From: Marinilactibacillus psychrotolerans
GTDB taxonomy: Bacteria > Bacillota > Bacilli > Lactobacillales > Carnobacteriaceae_A
NCBI RefSeq assembly: GCF_900101525.1
Contig: NZ_FMZD01000015.1
Coordinates: 1 to 60,433, forward strand
Reading direction: 5' to 3'
Length of the DNA stretch: 60,433 bases
Positions within the stretch are counted from its first letter, which is position 1. Each line of letters begins with the position of its first letter. A program made the position numbers and the translations under genes. The notes beneath the pieces are model-generated. The model saw nothing but the letters and a program-made list of their open reading frames with translations, ran no database searches and was not told where the DNA came from. Shown here in pieces: positions 1-8,647 of the stretch.

Positions 1-206
1 AATTGAGTAGAGAGATAAAGAGGTATTATGTATTAACTGAAATCGCAAAACAAATTGAGTAGAGAGCTTAAAGGGCTTTATGTATTAACTGAGGTTGCAA
101 AATGAATTGAGTAGAAAGATAAAGGGCTTTAAGTATCAACTCAGATCGGAAGATAAATTGGGTAGAGAGGCAAAAAGTCATAACGTATCAATTCAAACCG
201 AGAAGA
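1..206. repeat. Four imperfect ~52-bp direct tandem repeats
   Basis: Units begin at 1, 53, 105 and about 156, each opening with AATTGRGTAGARAG and carrying a conserved core like TATTAACTGA or TATCAACT near position 31. The period is 52, 52, 51. Copies 1 and 2 are most alike and copy 4 is the most diverged. The array starts at the window edge, so more copies may lie to the left. It has no open reading frame and sits upstream of the nagA promoter. Confidence 0.8.
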
Positions 207-307
207 GTCTGGGTGAATAGAAAATACCTATCATCGACTACTCTAATAGATAAGATAATTGAATGAATAGAAAAATCACTTTTAAATCAGTAGTGAAAAT
301 CATAGAT

Positions 308-336
308 TTGACTTTTTGGTATATACCAATTATAAT
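308..336 (+). promoter_or_regulatory. nagA promoter, sigma-A type
   Basis: TTGACT at 308-313 and TATAAT at 331-336 are separated by exactly 17 bp. The nagA Shine-Dalgarno AAAGGAGG lies at 353-360 and the TTG start at 368. This is the best promoter match in the left part of the window, and its spacer holds a perfect palindrome. Confidence 0.85.
316..329. promoter_or_regulatory. Palindromic operator, probable NagR (GntR/HutC) site
   Basis: TTGGTATATACCAA is a perfect 14-bp palindrome filling the spacer between the -35 and -10 of the nagA promoter. It resembles the operators of YvoA/NagR-type GntR regulators, and such a regulator is encoded just downstream (2329-3045). Binding here would block RNA polymerase. 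Assignment to that regulator is inference from position and resemblance. Confidence 0.75.
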
Positions 337-367
337 GAGCATGAATAACATCAAAGGAGGAATTATT

Positions 368-1504
368 TTGACTAAGGTTTTGATAAATGCGCATGTTTAT
401 ACGGGAAAAGACTCAATAGAAAAGGGATATATTCGTTTTGATAAAGAGATAATCAGTGTGGGTGAAATGGAAGTATTCGAAGCACAGCCGGATGAAGAAG
501 TCATGGACTTGAACGGTAAAAAAGTCATTCCGGGATTTATTGATGTGCATAGTCATGGTGGATATGGCATTGATAATATGGATGGGACATCAGAAGAAAT
601 CAACGAAATGATTAAAAAAATGTTAAGTGAAGGTGTTACAAGTTATTTTCCTACCACGATGACACAATCGGATGAAAATATTGAAAGATCACTGAGAAAC
701 CTTAGTAAGGCAGCTGAAGAGAATCCTGTTATACAAGGCATTCATATTGAAGGACCTTTTATTTCAGTTGAACATAAAGGAGCTCAACCAGAGAAATATA
801 TAGTGGTTGCTGATAAAGATAAAATTGAAAAATGGAATAATCTAAGTGGTGGTCGAATTCGCCTCGTTACTTATGCACCTGAAACAGGAGACGTATCTGA
901 ATTTGAAGAGTATTGCAAAGAAAATAATATCATCATGTCTGTTGGGCATTCAGATGCTAAATATAATGATTTGAAGGAATCTGCTGCTACGCATGTCACT
1001 CACTTGTTCAATGCACAAAGGGGATTACATCATAGAGAAATTGGTGTGACCGGATTTGGTTTGTTGGAAAAAGCCGTTATGGTTGAGATGATTGTGGATG
1101 GTTTTCATATAGTTCCGGAGATGGTTAAACTAGCTTATAAAGCTAAGGGAGCAGATGGGATTGAATTAATTACAGATTCTATGCGGGCAAAAGGATTTCC
1201 AGAAGGAAAAAGTGAATTAGGTGGACAGGAAGTTATTGTAAAAGATAAGCAAGCAAGATTAGAAGATGGAACTCTTGCAGGTAGCGTATTGACTTATATA
1301 GATGCCTTTAAAAATGTCATTGAGTATACAGGTTGCAGCATTGAAGAAGCAGTGAAAATGAGTTCAGTTAATCAAGCGAAGGAATTTGGATTAGAAAAGA
1401 AAGGTTTATTATTGCCTAACTACGATGCAGATATGTTGATTTTGGAAGACGATTTGACGTTGCTTGAAACGATATTAGGAGGAAAAATACACAATGTTAG
1501 ATAA
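368..1504 (+). CDS. nagA: N-acetylglucosamine-6-phosphate deacetylase
   Basis: This cytoplasmic amidohydrolase removes the acetyl group from GlcNAc-6-phosphate, giving glucosamine-6-phosphate for NagB. The protein shows the amidohydrolase fold signatures in order: HSHGG (metal-binding HxH, about residue 60), HIEGPF (about 130), VGHSDA (about 195), THLFNA (about 215) and the catalytic Asp in ITDSMRA (about 270). The start is TTG at 368, because AAAGGAGG lies 7 bases upstream and the protein then begins [13 protein letters not shown], as in the family (378 aa). The frame is open back to 263, but that extension overlaps the promoter. nagB overlaps the 3' end by 11 bp, so the two are co-transcribed. 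Expression is probably controlled through the operator at 316-329. Confidence 0.96.
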   Translation: MTKVLINAHVYTGKDSIEKGYIRFDKEIISVGEMEVFEAQPDEEVMDLNGKKVIPGFIDVHSHGGYGIDNMDGTSEEINEMIKKMLSEGVTSYFPTTMTQSDENIERSLRNLSKAAEENPVIQGIHIEGPFISVEHKGAQPEKYIVVADKDKIEKWNNLSGGRIRLVTYAPETGDVSEFEEYCKENNIIMSVGHSDAKYNDLKESAATHVTHLFNAQRGLHHREIGVTGFGLLEKAVMVEMIVDGFHIVPEMVKLAYKAKGADGIELITDSMRAKGFPEGKSELGGQEVIVKDKQARLEDGTLAGSVLTYIDAFKNVIEYTGCSIEEAVKMSSVNQAKEFGLEKKGLLLPNYDADMLILEDDLTLLETILGGKIHNVR

Positions 1505-2225
1505 AACAATTAAAAATCATTCAAAAATGAATGTAATTATTACAAAAGATAAAGTTGAAGCGGGAAAAAAGGCATTTGAATTAGTTGAAAAAGCAATACA
1601 CAATGATGCATCAGTCTTGGGACTTGCCACTGGAAGCACTCCTGAAACTCTCTACAAAGAAATGAGAGCAAGCAATACAGATTATTCAAGCCTGATTTCT
1701 ATTAATTTAGATGAATATAAAGGTCTTCCGGCGGATCATCCACAAAGTTACCATACTTTTATGCAAGAAAATTTGTTTAATGCTAAGCCATTCAAAAAAA
1801 GTTTTATTCCTGATGGATTAGGGGATGAAGAAGACGAAGTAAAAAGGTACAATAAGACTATAGAAGAATACCCTATTGATTTGCAGATTCTTGGTATTGG
1901 GACTAATGCTCATATCGGTTTCAATGAACCTGGTACATCTTTTCTACAAGAAACCCATGTAGAAAAGCTTACTGAAGCAACGATTAATGCAAATAAAAGA
2001 TATTTTAAATCCGAAGAAGATGTACCAAAATATGCTTTTTCCATGGGAATTAAATCTATTTTATCTGCAAAAAAAATACTGCTAATGGCTTTTGGTGAGA
2101 ACAAAGCAGAGGCTGTGTACAACATGTTAAATGGACCTATTACTGAACAGGTACCAGCCAGTATTTTACAGACACATAATGATGTGACGGTCATAATCGA
2201 TGAGGCAGCTGCAAGTAAACTTTAA
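1494..2225 (+). CDS. nagB: Glucosamine-6-phosphate deaminase
   Basis: NagB converts glucosamine-6-phosphate to fructose-6-phosphate and ammonia, feeding amino sugars into glycolysis. Visible family features are the phosphate-binding LATGSTPE near residue 45, the catalytic Asp in NLDEYKGL near 70, and [14 protein letters not shown] near 135-148 with the active-site His and Glu. The start at 1494 overlaps nagA by 11 bp and has a good TAGGAGG upstream. ATG 1527 (MNVIITKDK) would match the usual length (about 232 aa) but lacks a ribosome binding site, so I keep 243 aa. It is the second gene of the nagAB operon. Confidence 0.95.
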   Translation: MLDKTIKNHSKMNVIITKDKVEAGKKAFELVEKAIHNDASVLGLATGSTPETLYKEMRASNTDYSSLISINLDEYKGLPADHPQSYHTFMQENLFNAKPFKKSFIPDGLGDEEDEVKRYNKTIEEYPIDLQILGIGTNAHIGFNEPGTSFLQETHVEKLTEATINANKRYFKSEEDVPKYAFSMGIKSILSAKKILLMAFGENKAEAVYNMLNGPITEQVPASILQTHNDVTVIIDEAAASKL

Positions 2226-2328
2226 GGTATTCTAACATCTCTTTGTCATGCAGAGTTTAATTTGATGTCGATTTATCAGTATGACATTAGATGAAGTTTG
2301 ACATATGGAGTTAGAAAGGAAGAATTGT

Positions 2329-3045
2329 ATGCCCAAAAAGATGCCTGTTTATATTCAAATGCATAACCAGATGAGAGAGTGGATTAACACTGGTGAATGG
2401 AAAGAAGGAACTAAGATTCCTTCCGAAAGAGATTTAGCTATACAGTTTGATGTGAGTCGTATGACTGCCAGACAAGCAGTAAATACCTTAGTGGATGAAG
2501 GGTTACTTGAAAGAAGAAGAGGTTCAGGTACATTTGTAGCACTAGAAAAAGTTCGTGAAAAAATGAGTGGCGTACCAAGTTTTACGGAAACTGTTGAGCG
2601 GCAAGGGAAAAACCCTACAAGCCAATTAGTTGCTTTTCATACTAAGCCGGCCAGTATCAGTGAAGCCGAGAAATTGATGATCGAACATAATGAAGAAGTT
2701 TTGATTATGGAAAGAATCCGTGCTGCTGATGGCGTACCTATTTGTTATGAAGTTGCAACGATTCCTTATAAATATGTAAAAGATTTGAGCAAGAAGCAAA
2801 TCACACAACATTTATTCAAAACCTTGGAATTAGAAAAAGGAATGCGGGTAGATCATGCAGAACAGACAATATCGGCTACTTGGGCATCAGAATCCATTGC
2901 GGAAATGCTAGGAATCAAGCGTGGTTCTTCCGTTCTTAGATTACGACAAGTGAGCTATAGTCAAGATGGGACACCATTTGAGTATGTCCGCTCTCAGTAT
3001 GTGGGAGATCGATATGAATTTTTCCTGGAAGCGACCAAAAAATAA
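2329..3045 (+). CDS. nagR: GntR/HutC-family regulator of amino-sugar catabolism (NagR-like)
   Basis: A one-domain repressor of the YvoA/NagR type. The N-terminal winged helix covers residues 5-75 (IPSERDLAIQF, SRMTARQAVNTLVDEGLLERRRGSGTFV) and is followed by a UTRA ligand domain from about 90 to 230. Family members sense GlcN-6-P or GlcNAc-6-P and repress nagAB. I chose ATG 2329 (MPKKMPVYIQMH, 238 aa) because AAAGGAAG lies just upstream. The ATG at 2305 adds 8 residues without a convincing site. Its probable target is the palindrome in the nagA promoter. It could regulate other sugar genes too. Confidence 0.88.
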   Translation: MPKKMPVYIQMHNQMREWINTGEWKEGTKIPSERDLAIQFDVSRMTARQAVNTLVDEGLLERRRGSGTFVALEKVREKMSGVPSFTETVERQGKNPTSQLVAFHTKPASISEAEKLMIEHNEEVLIMERIRAADGVPICYEVATIPYKYVKDLSKKQITQHLFKTLELEKGMRVDHAEQTISATWASESIAEMLGIKRGSSVLRLRQVSYSQDGTPFEYVRSQYVGDRYEFFLEATKK

Positions 3046-3065
3046 TAGATAAAAACGAATGAGTT

Positions 3066-3104
3066 AAACCTGGAGAAAATTTATTCTTCAGGTTTTTAAT
3101 TTTT
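3066..3104 (+). terminator. Rho-independent terminator after nagR
   Basis: AAACCTGGAGAA pairs with TTCTTCAGGTTT across a short loop, with one mismatch, and runs into TTTTAATTTTT. Confidence 0.8.
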
Positions 3105-3272
3105 CAAAATAAAATCCAGACGTTAAAAAAAATGTGCCAGAAATATAACAATATATTATTTATTAAGACAATTGATTAGGAATTCGTTAAAATGGAATTG
3201 TTACATAGAAAACGATTAGTCAAATAAATTATTACAAATTTTATTATTTAATTAAAAGGAGAGTGAGAAATT

Positions 3273-4091
3273 TTGCGGAAAAAATTAAGACTAACAAAAA
3301 TAAATTATTTAGTCATTTTTTTTCTGATATTGATCTCCTTAAGCACGGTATATTGGTTTGTCGTAAAGCACCAAGAAGCCGTATCTCAAGAACTTACCGA
3401 AGAATATATGGAATTGACAACTAGAGATTCAGAAACGATTTTAGATAGAGCAAAGTTTATTACGAATCGTGATGGAAAAGTCGATATAGCTGTATTGGGA
3501 AGCAGTGTAACTAGAGGAAAAGGAGCTACGAATAAGCAGCCTGTTTGGGGTGAAAGACTAGAACAGCGTTTGAACCGTGATGAAGAAATTAAGGCTAAGG
3601 TATGGAATAGAGGGTACAACGGGTATAGCACAACTGATTTATTGACTCAAAAAAAAGTAATCGAAACGATTGATTCAAAGCCAGATATAATCATTTTTGA
3701 GCTTTGTCTTATCAATAATAATCGCTTCCCTCAAAACGATGTTTCATTAACAAAAGAAGAGTTGATTGGAATTATGAATCAGTTTCAGGAAGCTTTGCCT
3801 AATACGCTAGTCATTCTTACAACAGCAAATCCGACTATTTATAATGAAATATATTTAGATAAAGGAACGCTTACTTATGATCAGTATAATGACGAAGTGA
3901 GTACTTTTGTTCAAAATCAAGGATGGAATTTTATTGATATATATTCATTGATGTCCGAAGAAATCGCGAATTCTAATCATACGTTAGAATACTACCTGGA
4001 TGATGCAGTACATCCTAATGGAGAGGGATATAGACTATGGTATAAGCAGCTGGATGAAAGATTGAACAAACCATTATCATCTTTAAAATAG
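3273..4091 (+). CDS. Membrane-anchored SGNH/GDSL-type hydrolase
   Basis: A 272-aa protein with one N-terminal transmembrane anchor (residues 9-28) and an extracytoplasmic SGNH hydrolase domain. Block I is VLGSSVTRGKG near residue 73, where the nucleophile Ser replaces the classical GDS context. The block V dyad is DDAVHPNGEGY near 247. Enzymes of this kind are esterases or deacetylases acting on surface glycans. The substrate cannot be read from sequence, but the neighbouring tagO and LCP genes suggest cell-wall or teichoic-acid polymers. Translation starts at TTG 3273 after AAAAGGAGAG. It is transcribed alone, between the nagR terminator and the bidirectional terminator at 4102-4146. Confidence 0.8.
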   Translation: MRKKLRLTKINYLVIFFLILISLSTVYWFVVKHQEAVSQELTEEYMELTTRDSETILDRAKFITNRDGKVDIAVLGSSVTRGKGATNKQPVWGERLEQRLNRDEEIKAKVWNRGYNGYSTTDLLTQKKVIETIDSKPDIIIFELCLINNNRFPQNDVSLTKEELIGIMNQFQEALPNTLVILTTANPTIYNEIYLDKGTLTYDQYNDEVSTFVQNQGWNFIDIYSLMSEEIANSNHTLEYYLDDAVHPNGEGYRLWYKQLDERLNKPLSSLK

Positions 4092-4101
4092 TAGATTAAT
4101 C

Positions 4102-4146
4102 AAAAAAGTCTTATTGAGCTACTTACCACTCAATAAGACTTTTTTT
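4102..4146. terminator. Bidirectional terminator between the SGNH gene and the LCP gene
   Basis: AAGTCTTATTGAG pairs perfectly with CTCAATAAGACTT around a 10-base loop. It is flanked by an A-run on the left and a T-run on the right, so it serves both convergent genes. Confidence 0.92.
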
Positions 4147-4167
4147 AATAGAATTCGTAAATTGAAA

Positions 4168-5268
4168 TTATTCTGTTTCTGAGTCTTGCTCATCTTCTAG
4201 CGGATTAGAAAATGAATCGTCTGGTTCAGAGGGGATTTGCTCTAATTCTTCATCAATCCCGACTTCACCATCATTTATGTTATCACTATCAGGATCTAGC
4301 TCTAAGTGATTACGCAATGTACTTTGAATGTCTTCAATAGATTCATCAAATGGAAGCCAGACATAAAGGTCTAGATCGTAAGATGGAAAATAGACATAAT
4401 CTGCTTCACCTTGTATTTCAAGAGACTCAATATCATTTGCAGCTTCGGAATAATTATTGGCAATAGTCCAGATTTGCTGACCAGAAAGATTCGTTTGCAA
4501 ATTCTCTCTTACTGCATCCATTATTGGAGCAAAGTTAATAAAAGAGTCTAATGACATTAGTTCTTCTGCTAATGTTTGGATGACTTCACGCTGTCTCTCT
4601 TGTCGTCCCCAGTCTCCTCGAGGATCTTGCTTTCTCATTCTAGCATATCCTAAAGCATGCTCTCCATCAACAGATTGTAGTCCTTCTTCAATTTCTATAG
4701 CATTTGAATTTTCTTCGCTATCTTGTACAGTAAAATCTAAAGGAGAGTCGACAGTAATTCCACCTACTGCATCAACAAGATCAACTAACCCTTCAAAATT
4801 CAGAGTCGCGTAGTAAGAAATGGGTATGTCCAAATATTCTTCAACAAAATCAATGGTTCCAGAGATGCCATAGATCGTATAGAGCGCATTAATTTTTTCT
4901 GAACGATCTGAGTCAGGTAAAGTAATCATTGTATCTCGAGGAATAGAAACGAGTTTCACAGAATTATCGTTAGGGTTGATAGTTGCGACAATTAATGTAT
5001 CTGAACGTCTAGTTCCATCTGCATCATCTAGTCCAAGTAATAAAACAGAAAAAGGATTCAGCTCTTCTAGTAGAGCATCTTGTTCAGAAGTATCTTGTAG
5101 TTCCTCGGGTGTGTTCTCAGATACATCACTTAAAACGCGCATGATTTCACTACCATAATAACCTACTCCGGTTCCGAAAATGAAAAAAACTAAAATCATA
5201 ATTGAAAATAAAGTTCGTTTGATCCATTTGTTTCTTCTTTGTCTTTTAACATGTTTTTGTGAACGCAT
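4168..5268 (-). CDS. LytR-CpsA-Psr (LCP) family cell-wall glycopolymer ligase
   Basis: LCP enzymes transfer undecaprenyl-linked teichoic acid or capsule chains to peptidoglycan outside the membrane. The 366-aa protein has a basic cytoplasmic N-terminus, one TM segment (residues 18-40) and an LCP domain from about 70 to 230. The domain has the typical LLGLDDADGTRRSDT, SIPRDTM, EKINALYTIYG, AVGGITVDSP and GEHALGYARMRK segments; the conserved Asp and Arg residues bind the phospholipid pyrophosphate. The C-terminal ~45 residues are very acidic and probably disordered. It is convergent with the SGNH gene and divergent from tagO, whose product starts the polymers that LCP proteins attach. It is one of two LCP paralogues here. 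Confidence 0.92.
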   Translation of the reverse strand: MRSQKHVKRQRRNKWIKRTLFSIMILVFFIFGTGVGYYGSEIMRVLSDVSENTPEELQDTSEQDALLEELNPFSVLLLGLDDADGTRRSDTLIVATINPNDNSVKLVSIPRDTMITLPDSDRSEKINALYTIYGISGTIDFVEEYLDIPISYYATLNFEGLVDLVDAVGGITVDSPLDFTVQDSEENSNAIEIEEGLQSVDGEHALGYARMRKQDPRGDWGRQERQREVIQTLAEELMSLDSFINFAPIMDAVRENLQTNLSGQQIWTIANNYSEAANDIESLEIQGEADYVYFPSYDLDLYVWLPFDESIEDIQSTLRNHLELDPDSDNINDGEVGIDEELEQIPSEPDDSFSNPLEDEQDSETE

Positions 5269-5367
5269 GTCAGCCTCGATTCTTTAATTAACTTAATGTG
5301 TTGTTTTTAAATTTAAATATAATATTTCTCTATTTTATAGTTTAATTCAGATGATTTCATAATGCAA

Positions 5368-5397
5368 TTGTGTTTTTGATTCTCTCAATGCTATAAT
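5368..5397 (+). promoter_or_regulatory. tagO promoter with extended -10
   Basis: TATAAT at 5392-5397 is preceded by TGC (extended -10). A weak -35 TTGTGT lies 18 bp upstream. tagO begins 34 bp downstream of the -10. Confidence 0.6.
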
Positions 5398-5430
5398 GAA
5401 AGAAAGTTAACCAGAAATGGGATAGTTAAA

Positions 5431-6531
5431 ATGTATGATATGTACTTAGTTCTTCTTGTCTGTATTGCGACTGTAATACTCAGCATGATTTTGACGGCTG
5501 TTTACAAGAGAGTTGCAACGAAATTTAACTGGGTGGATGTACCCGAAGCAAGACGAGTCCACAATAAAATAATGCCTACAATGGGTGGTATTGCAATTTT
5601 TATTTCATATTATTTTGCGTTATTTTTATTGTTGCCCATACCAATTTCACTGATACTGCCGATCTTTTGCGGTTCTTTGATTGTTTTGATAACAGGATTT
5701 ATAGATGATTTGAAAAATTTAACACCCCTGTTAAAGGTATTGGGTATCTTGTTAGGTGCGTTAGTCGTTTATTACTTTGGGGGGATTTCCCTTGAAACAA
5801 TGACGTTGCCATTAATTGGAACACTGCAATTTGGTTCCTGGAGTTTACCTTTTACTTTGATTTGGATCCTTGGATTTACCAATGCAGTGAACCTGATTGA
5901 TGGTCTAGATGGCCTTGCAAGTGGAGTCTCCATTATTGCTTTAACAACTATGGGAATTATTGGCTTCTTTTTTCTAACGATACAAGAAGTGTCTATATCT
6001 ATTATGATTTTTGTACTTGTAGCGGCAATTGCTGGGTTTCTACCTTATAATTTTCATCCGGCCAGCCTTTTTCTTGGAGATACTGGGGCGTTATTTATAG
6101 GATTTATGATTGGAATATTTTCTCTACAAGGATTGAAAAATGCGACTCTAATTTCTCTTGTTTTACCTGTGGTAATTTTAGGAATTCCCGTTACGGATAC
6201 ATTATTTGCAATGATTCGAAGAAAAATGAATCGTCAATCCATTTCAGTTGCTGATAAGAACCATATTCATCACCGATTGATGTCTTTAGGTTTATCTCAT
6301 CGACAGACAGTCTTAGCAATTTATAGTGTTTCAGCAATTTTCTCGGTGATTGCTTTGTTGTATAATTTCTCGACTTTCTGGGGATCAATTTTACTCACTA
6401 TTTCAGTATTTATAGGAGTCGAATTATTTGTAGAAATTATTGGGTTAGTGGGAGCGGATAGAAGACCATTGCTGAAATCCCTACGAGAATTTGGGAATAG
6501 AATAAATAAAAAGAAACCCGATGACAGGTAA
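5431..6531 (+). CDS. tagO: Undecaprenyl-phosphate GlcNAc-1-phosphate transferase (TagO/WecA)
   Basis: This polytopic membrane enzyme transfers GlcNAc-1-P from UDP-GlcNAc to undecaprenyl phosphate, the first step of wall teichoic acid and related polymers. About ten hydrophobic segments are visible. Family motifs appear in order: RRVHNKIMPTMGG (about 37-50), GFIDDLKNL with the Asp pair (about 92), NLIDGLDGLASG (about 155), LGDTGALFIGF (about 213) and the cytoplasmic HIHHRLMSLGLSHRQ (about 282). Length 366 aa is normal. It lies between two LCP genes on the opposite strand. The stop codon sits inside a terminator hairpin shared with the downstream LCP gene. Confidence 0.95.
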   Translation: MYDMYLVLLVCIATVILSMILTAVYKRVATKFNWVDVPEARRVHNKIMPTMGGIAIFISYYFALFLLLPIPISLILPIFCGSLIVLITGFIDDLKNLTPLLKVLGILLGALVVYYFGGISLETMTLPLIGTLQFGSWSLPFTLIWILGFTNAVNLIDGLDGLASGVSIIALTTMGIIGFFFLTIQEVSISIMIFVLVAAIAGFLPYNFHPASLFLGDTGALFIGFMIGIFSLQGLKNATLISLVLPVVILGIPVTDTLFAMIRRKMNRQSISVADKNHIHHRLMSLGLSHRQTVLAIYSVSAIFSVIALLYNFSTFWGSILLTISVFIGVELFVEIIGLVGADRRPLLKSLREFGNRINKKKPDDR

Positions 6532-6552
6532 TCACCTCATCGGGTTTCTTTT
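6509..6552. terminator. Bidirectional terminator overlapping the tagO stop codon
   Basis: AAAGAAACCCGATGA pairs with TCATCGGGTTTCTTT around the tagO TAA. A- and T-runs on the two sides suit both tagO and the convergent LCP gene. Confidence 0.9.
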
Positions 6553-6579
6553 GTCTGCGCTTAGTTAGAAATCATTCTT

Positions 6580-7671
6580 TTAATCGGCTGCTTCAAGATC
6601 AGGACTTTTAGTATCTTGATCAGAAGAGTCACTAGATGTAGTTTCTTCAGGATTATCGTCATCCGTATAAGCTGAATCATCAGATAGACTCGGATCAAGA
6701 GAATTTTGTAATGCTAGTTGTATATTTGCAAAACTGGTTGGATCAATTTTAACCAGGTCCATGCCTCTTTCAGTAAAACTTGACCATTCAAAAACGTGTG
6801 ACTTCATTTCAAACTTAGAATTTAATCCTGTTTTAGCGAGTGCAGTCATATCACCGATACGCATGTTAGTACGCATATTAGCTCCAACAGTTTCTACGAT
6901 ATCCGTGTACTGGGGAATGGAACCGACACTAAGAGCTTTTTTCATGATTGCTTGTATAACTAACTGCTGACGGTGGCCACGTTCTACATCGTTGTCAATT
7001 TTTCTAGTTCTAGCGAGTGCAAGAGCTTCTTCGCCATTTAATATCTGTAAACCTTCTTCTAAATGGATCGTTCCTAATTTTCCGGAAGAATCCTGTTCAG
7101 AGAATGTGATAGGGACATCCATTTCAATCCCGCCTAATGCATCTATAATTTCTAAAAAAGCATCGAAATTAAAAGTAGCATAATAGTGGATAGGCACATC
7201 CAGCCATGATTCCACTGTTTCAATCATTGTGCTTTCTTCTCCCAATGCATAAGCAGAATTAATACGGTCATATTTAACAATTTGATTGTCTTGCATGATC
7301 GGTACATAAGTATCTCGAGGAATAGAGACCATATTCATTTTACGCGTAATTGGATTTACAGTAGCATAGATGATGGAATCTGCACGAGTCGAACCTAAAG
7401 AACGAGAATCATCCTGGTCATTATCGACTCCTAGAATTAGAAAAGATACAGGTTCTGTTATGGGGTCGACATCTGCGATTGGAGTGGTTCGCTTTACTTC
7501 ATGATAAGAAGCTTCAATTGCATTTTCAGTTGTGGCAAGTAGTTTTGCGAAATAAGCCATACCCACAAGAACAATGATGAAAAACGGGATAAGTATCGCT
7601 AAGATAATTCTTTGCTTTTTCTTTTTACTGGAACGCCGTATATTAGAACGGCTGCTATTATTTTTAGACAA
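6580..7671 (-). CDS. LytR-CpsA-Psr (LCP) family cell-wall glycopolymer ligase, second copy
   Basis: A 363-aa LCP protein with a basic, Ser/Lys-rich cytoplasmic N-terminus, one TM segment (about 22-44) and an LCP catalytic domain (about 78-245). The domain shows FLILGVDNDQ, GSTRADSIIYATVNP, SIPRDTYVPI, RINSAYALGEE, ALGGIEMDVP and GEEALALARTRK. The last ~45 residues are acidic Ser/Asp/Glu-rich. It differs clearly from the copy at 4168-5268, so the two may handle different polymers or be partly redundant, as in other Firmicutes with several LCP enzymes. It is convergent with tagO; yigZ lies upstream on the same strand across 179 bp. Confidence 0.92.
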   Translation of the reverse strand: MSKNNSSRSNIRRSSKKKKQRIILAILIPFFIIVLVGMAYFAKLLATTENAIEASYHEVKRTTPIADVDPITEPVSFLILGVDNDQDDSRSLGSTRADSIIYATVNPITRKMNMVSIPRDTYVPIMQDNQIVKYDRINSAYALGEESTMIETVESWLDVPIHYYATFNFDAFLEIIDALGGIEMDVPITFSEQDSSGKLGTIHLEEGLQILNGEEALALARTRKIDNDVERGHRQQLVIQAIMKKALSVGSIPQYTDIVETVGANMRTNMRIGDMTALAKTGLNSKFEMKSHVFEWSSFTERGMDLVKIDPTSFANIQLALQNSLDPSLSDDSAYTDDDNPEETTSSDSSDQDTKSPDLEAAD

Positions 7672-7850
7672 AATTAGTACTCCTTTATAGGAAGAAAATT
7701 TATTAAATAACGAAATATTCTACTCTACATTATTATCTTTCCTGATGATAGTGTCAAGCTTAGTTAGAAAATTTTACGATACAGTATGATTTATGTACAG
7801 AAGCAGACACAAAGTTATCATAATTGTAAAAAAGATCGGGTGAATTATTG

Positions 7851-8486
7851 TTATTCACTAATTTCTGATTCAATCCAAGCCTGAGCCCCCATGGTACAAG
7901 TGCCTTGACCGCTAGTCCATTCAATTACTTCATTAATAAATTGATCAATATGTTCTATACGAATTAGACATTCGAAACTTACTGATTCAGTATAATGAAT
8001 ATCTTGTAAAATATAGGTAGATATTCGGAGCTGATTTTCAAGCTTTCCACTCATAGGATAAGAAACCATTACAGTAATGTACTGATGTAATTGTCTTTCC
8101 ACTATTCCAATAGAGGACAAAGCGTCATTGACAGAACCGCCGTATGCGCGAATTAATCCTCCGCCCCCTAATTTTACTCCACCAAAATATCTTGTAACAA
8201 CCGCAGTCACGTTGTTTAATTTTCTTTTCTTAAGCATTTCTAACATCGGAACACCAGCAGTCCCGCTTGGTTCACCATCATCATGAGCACGCTGGAATTC
8301 TTGTCTTTCTCCTAATATATACGCTGAACAGTTATGGTTAGCTTTTGAATGTTCTTTTTTTATAGATTCAATAAATTTTATGGCTTCTTCTTCTGTTTCT
8401 GTTCTACTCAAATGACAGATAAATCGGGATTTTTTAATTTCAATTTCATGCGAACCGTTTTCTTTTATGGTTCGAAAATTCTGCAT
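7851..8486 (-). CDS. YigZ/IMPACT-family protein (UPF0029)
   Basis: A 211-aa protein with the UPF0029 N-terminal domain (KKSRFICHLSRTETEEEA, AHDDGEPSGTAGVPML at about 68-85, RYFGGVKLGGGGLIRAYG at about 104-121) and the DUF1949-like C-terminal half. Relatives (E. coli YigZ, yeast Yih1, mammalian IMPACT) are linked to translation control, but the bacterial role is not settled. The Bacillus homologue yvyE also lies near lytR and degV, so this is conserved neighbourhood. An AAAGG motif precedes the start. It is transcribed divergently from degV. Confidence 0.88.
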   Translation of the reverse strand: MQNFRTIKENGSHEIEIKKSRFICHLSRTETEEEAIKFIESIKKEHSKANHNCSAYILGERQEFQRAHDDGEPSGTAGVPMLEMLKKRKLNNVTAVVTRYFGGVKLGGGGLIRAYGGSVNDALSSIGIVERQLHQYITVMVSYPMSGKLENQLRISTYILQDIHYTESVSFECLIRIEHIDQFINEVIEWTSGQGTCTMGAQAWIESEISE

Positions 8487-8647
8487 GTTTAAATCAACCT
8501 TTCTCTTTTTTATCCAATTAGTGTATAATGAATTTGATGTGTTTACAAGGCGATTTTTCTACTAGAAGTATAGGTATATCTGCTGAGGAAATTGCTTTAT
8601 TTAGAAACATATAATTGACTAGAGAATTATAGAGACGGGGTGAAAGG

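Noticed and set aside
1-206. Possible CRISPR array
   Set aside because: The whole 52-bp unit is repeated, with no unique spacers, and no cas genes are present.
263-367. Upstream extension of nagA from ATG 263
   Set aside because: It overlaps the promoter and operator and encodes a non-family sequence; TTG 368 has a strong ribosome binding site.
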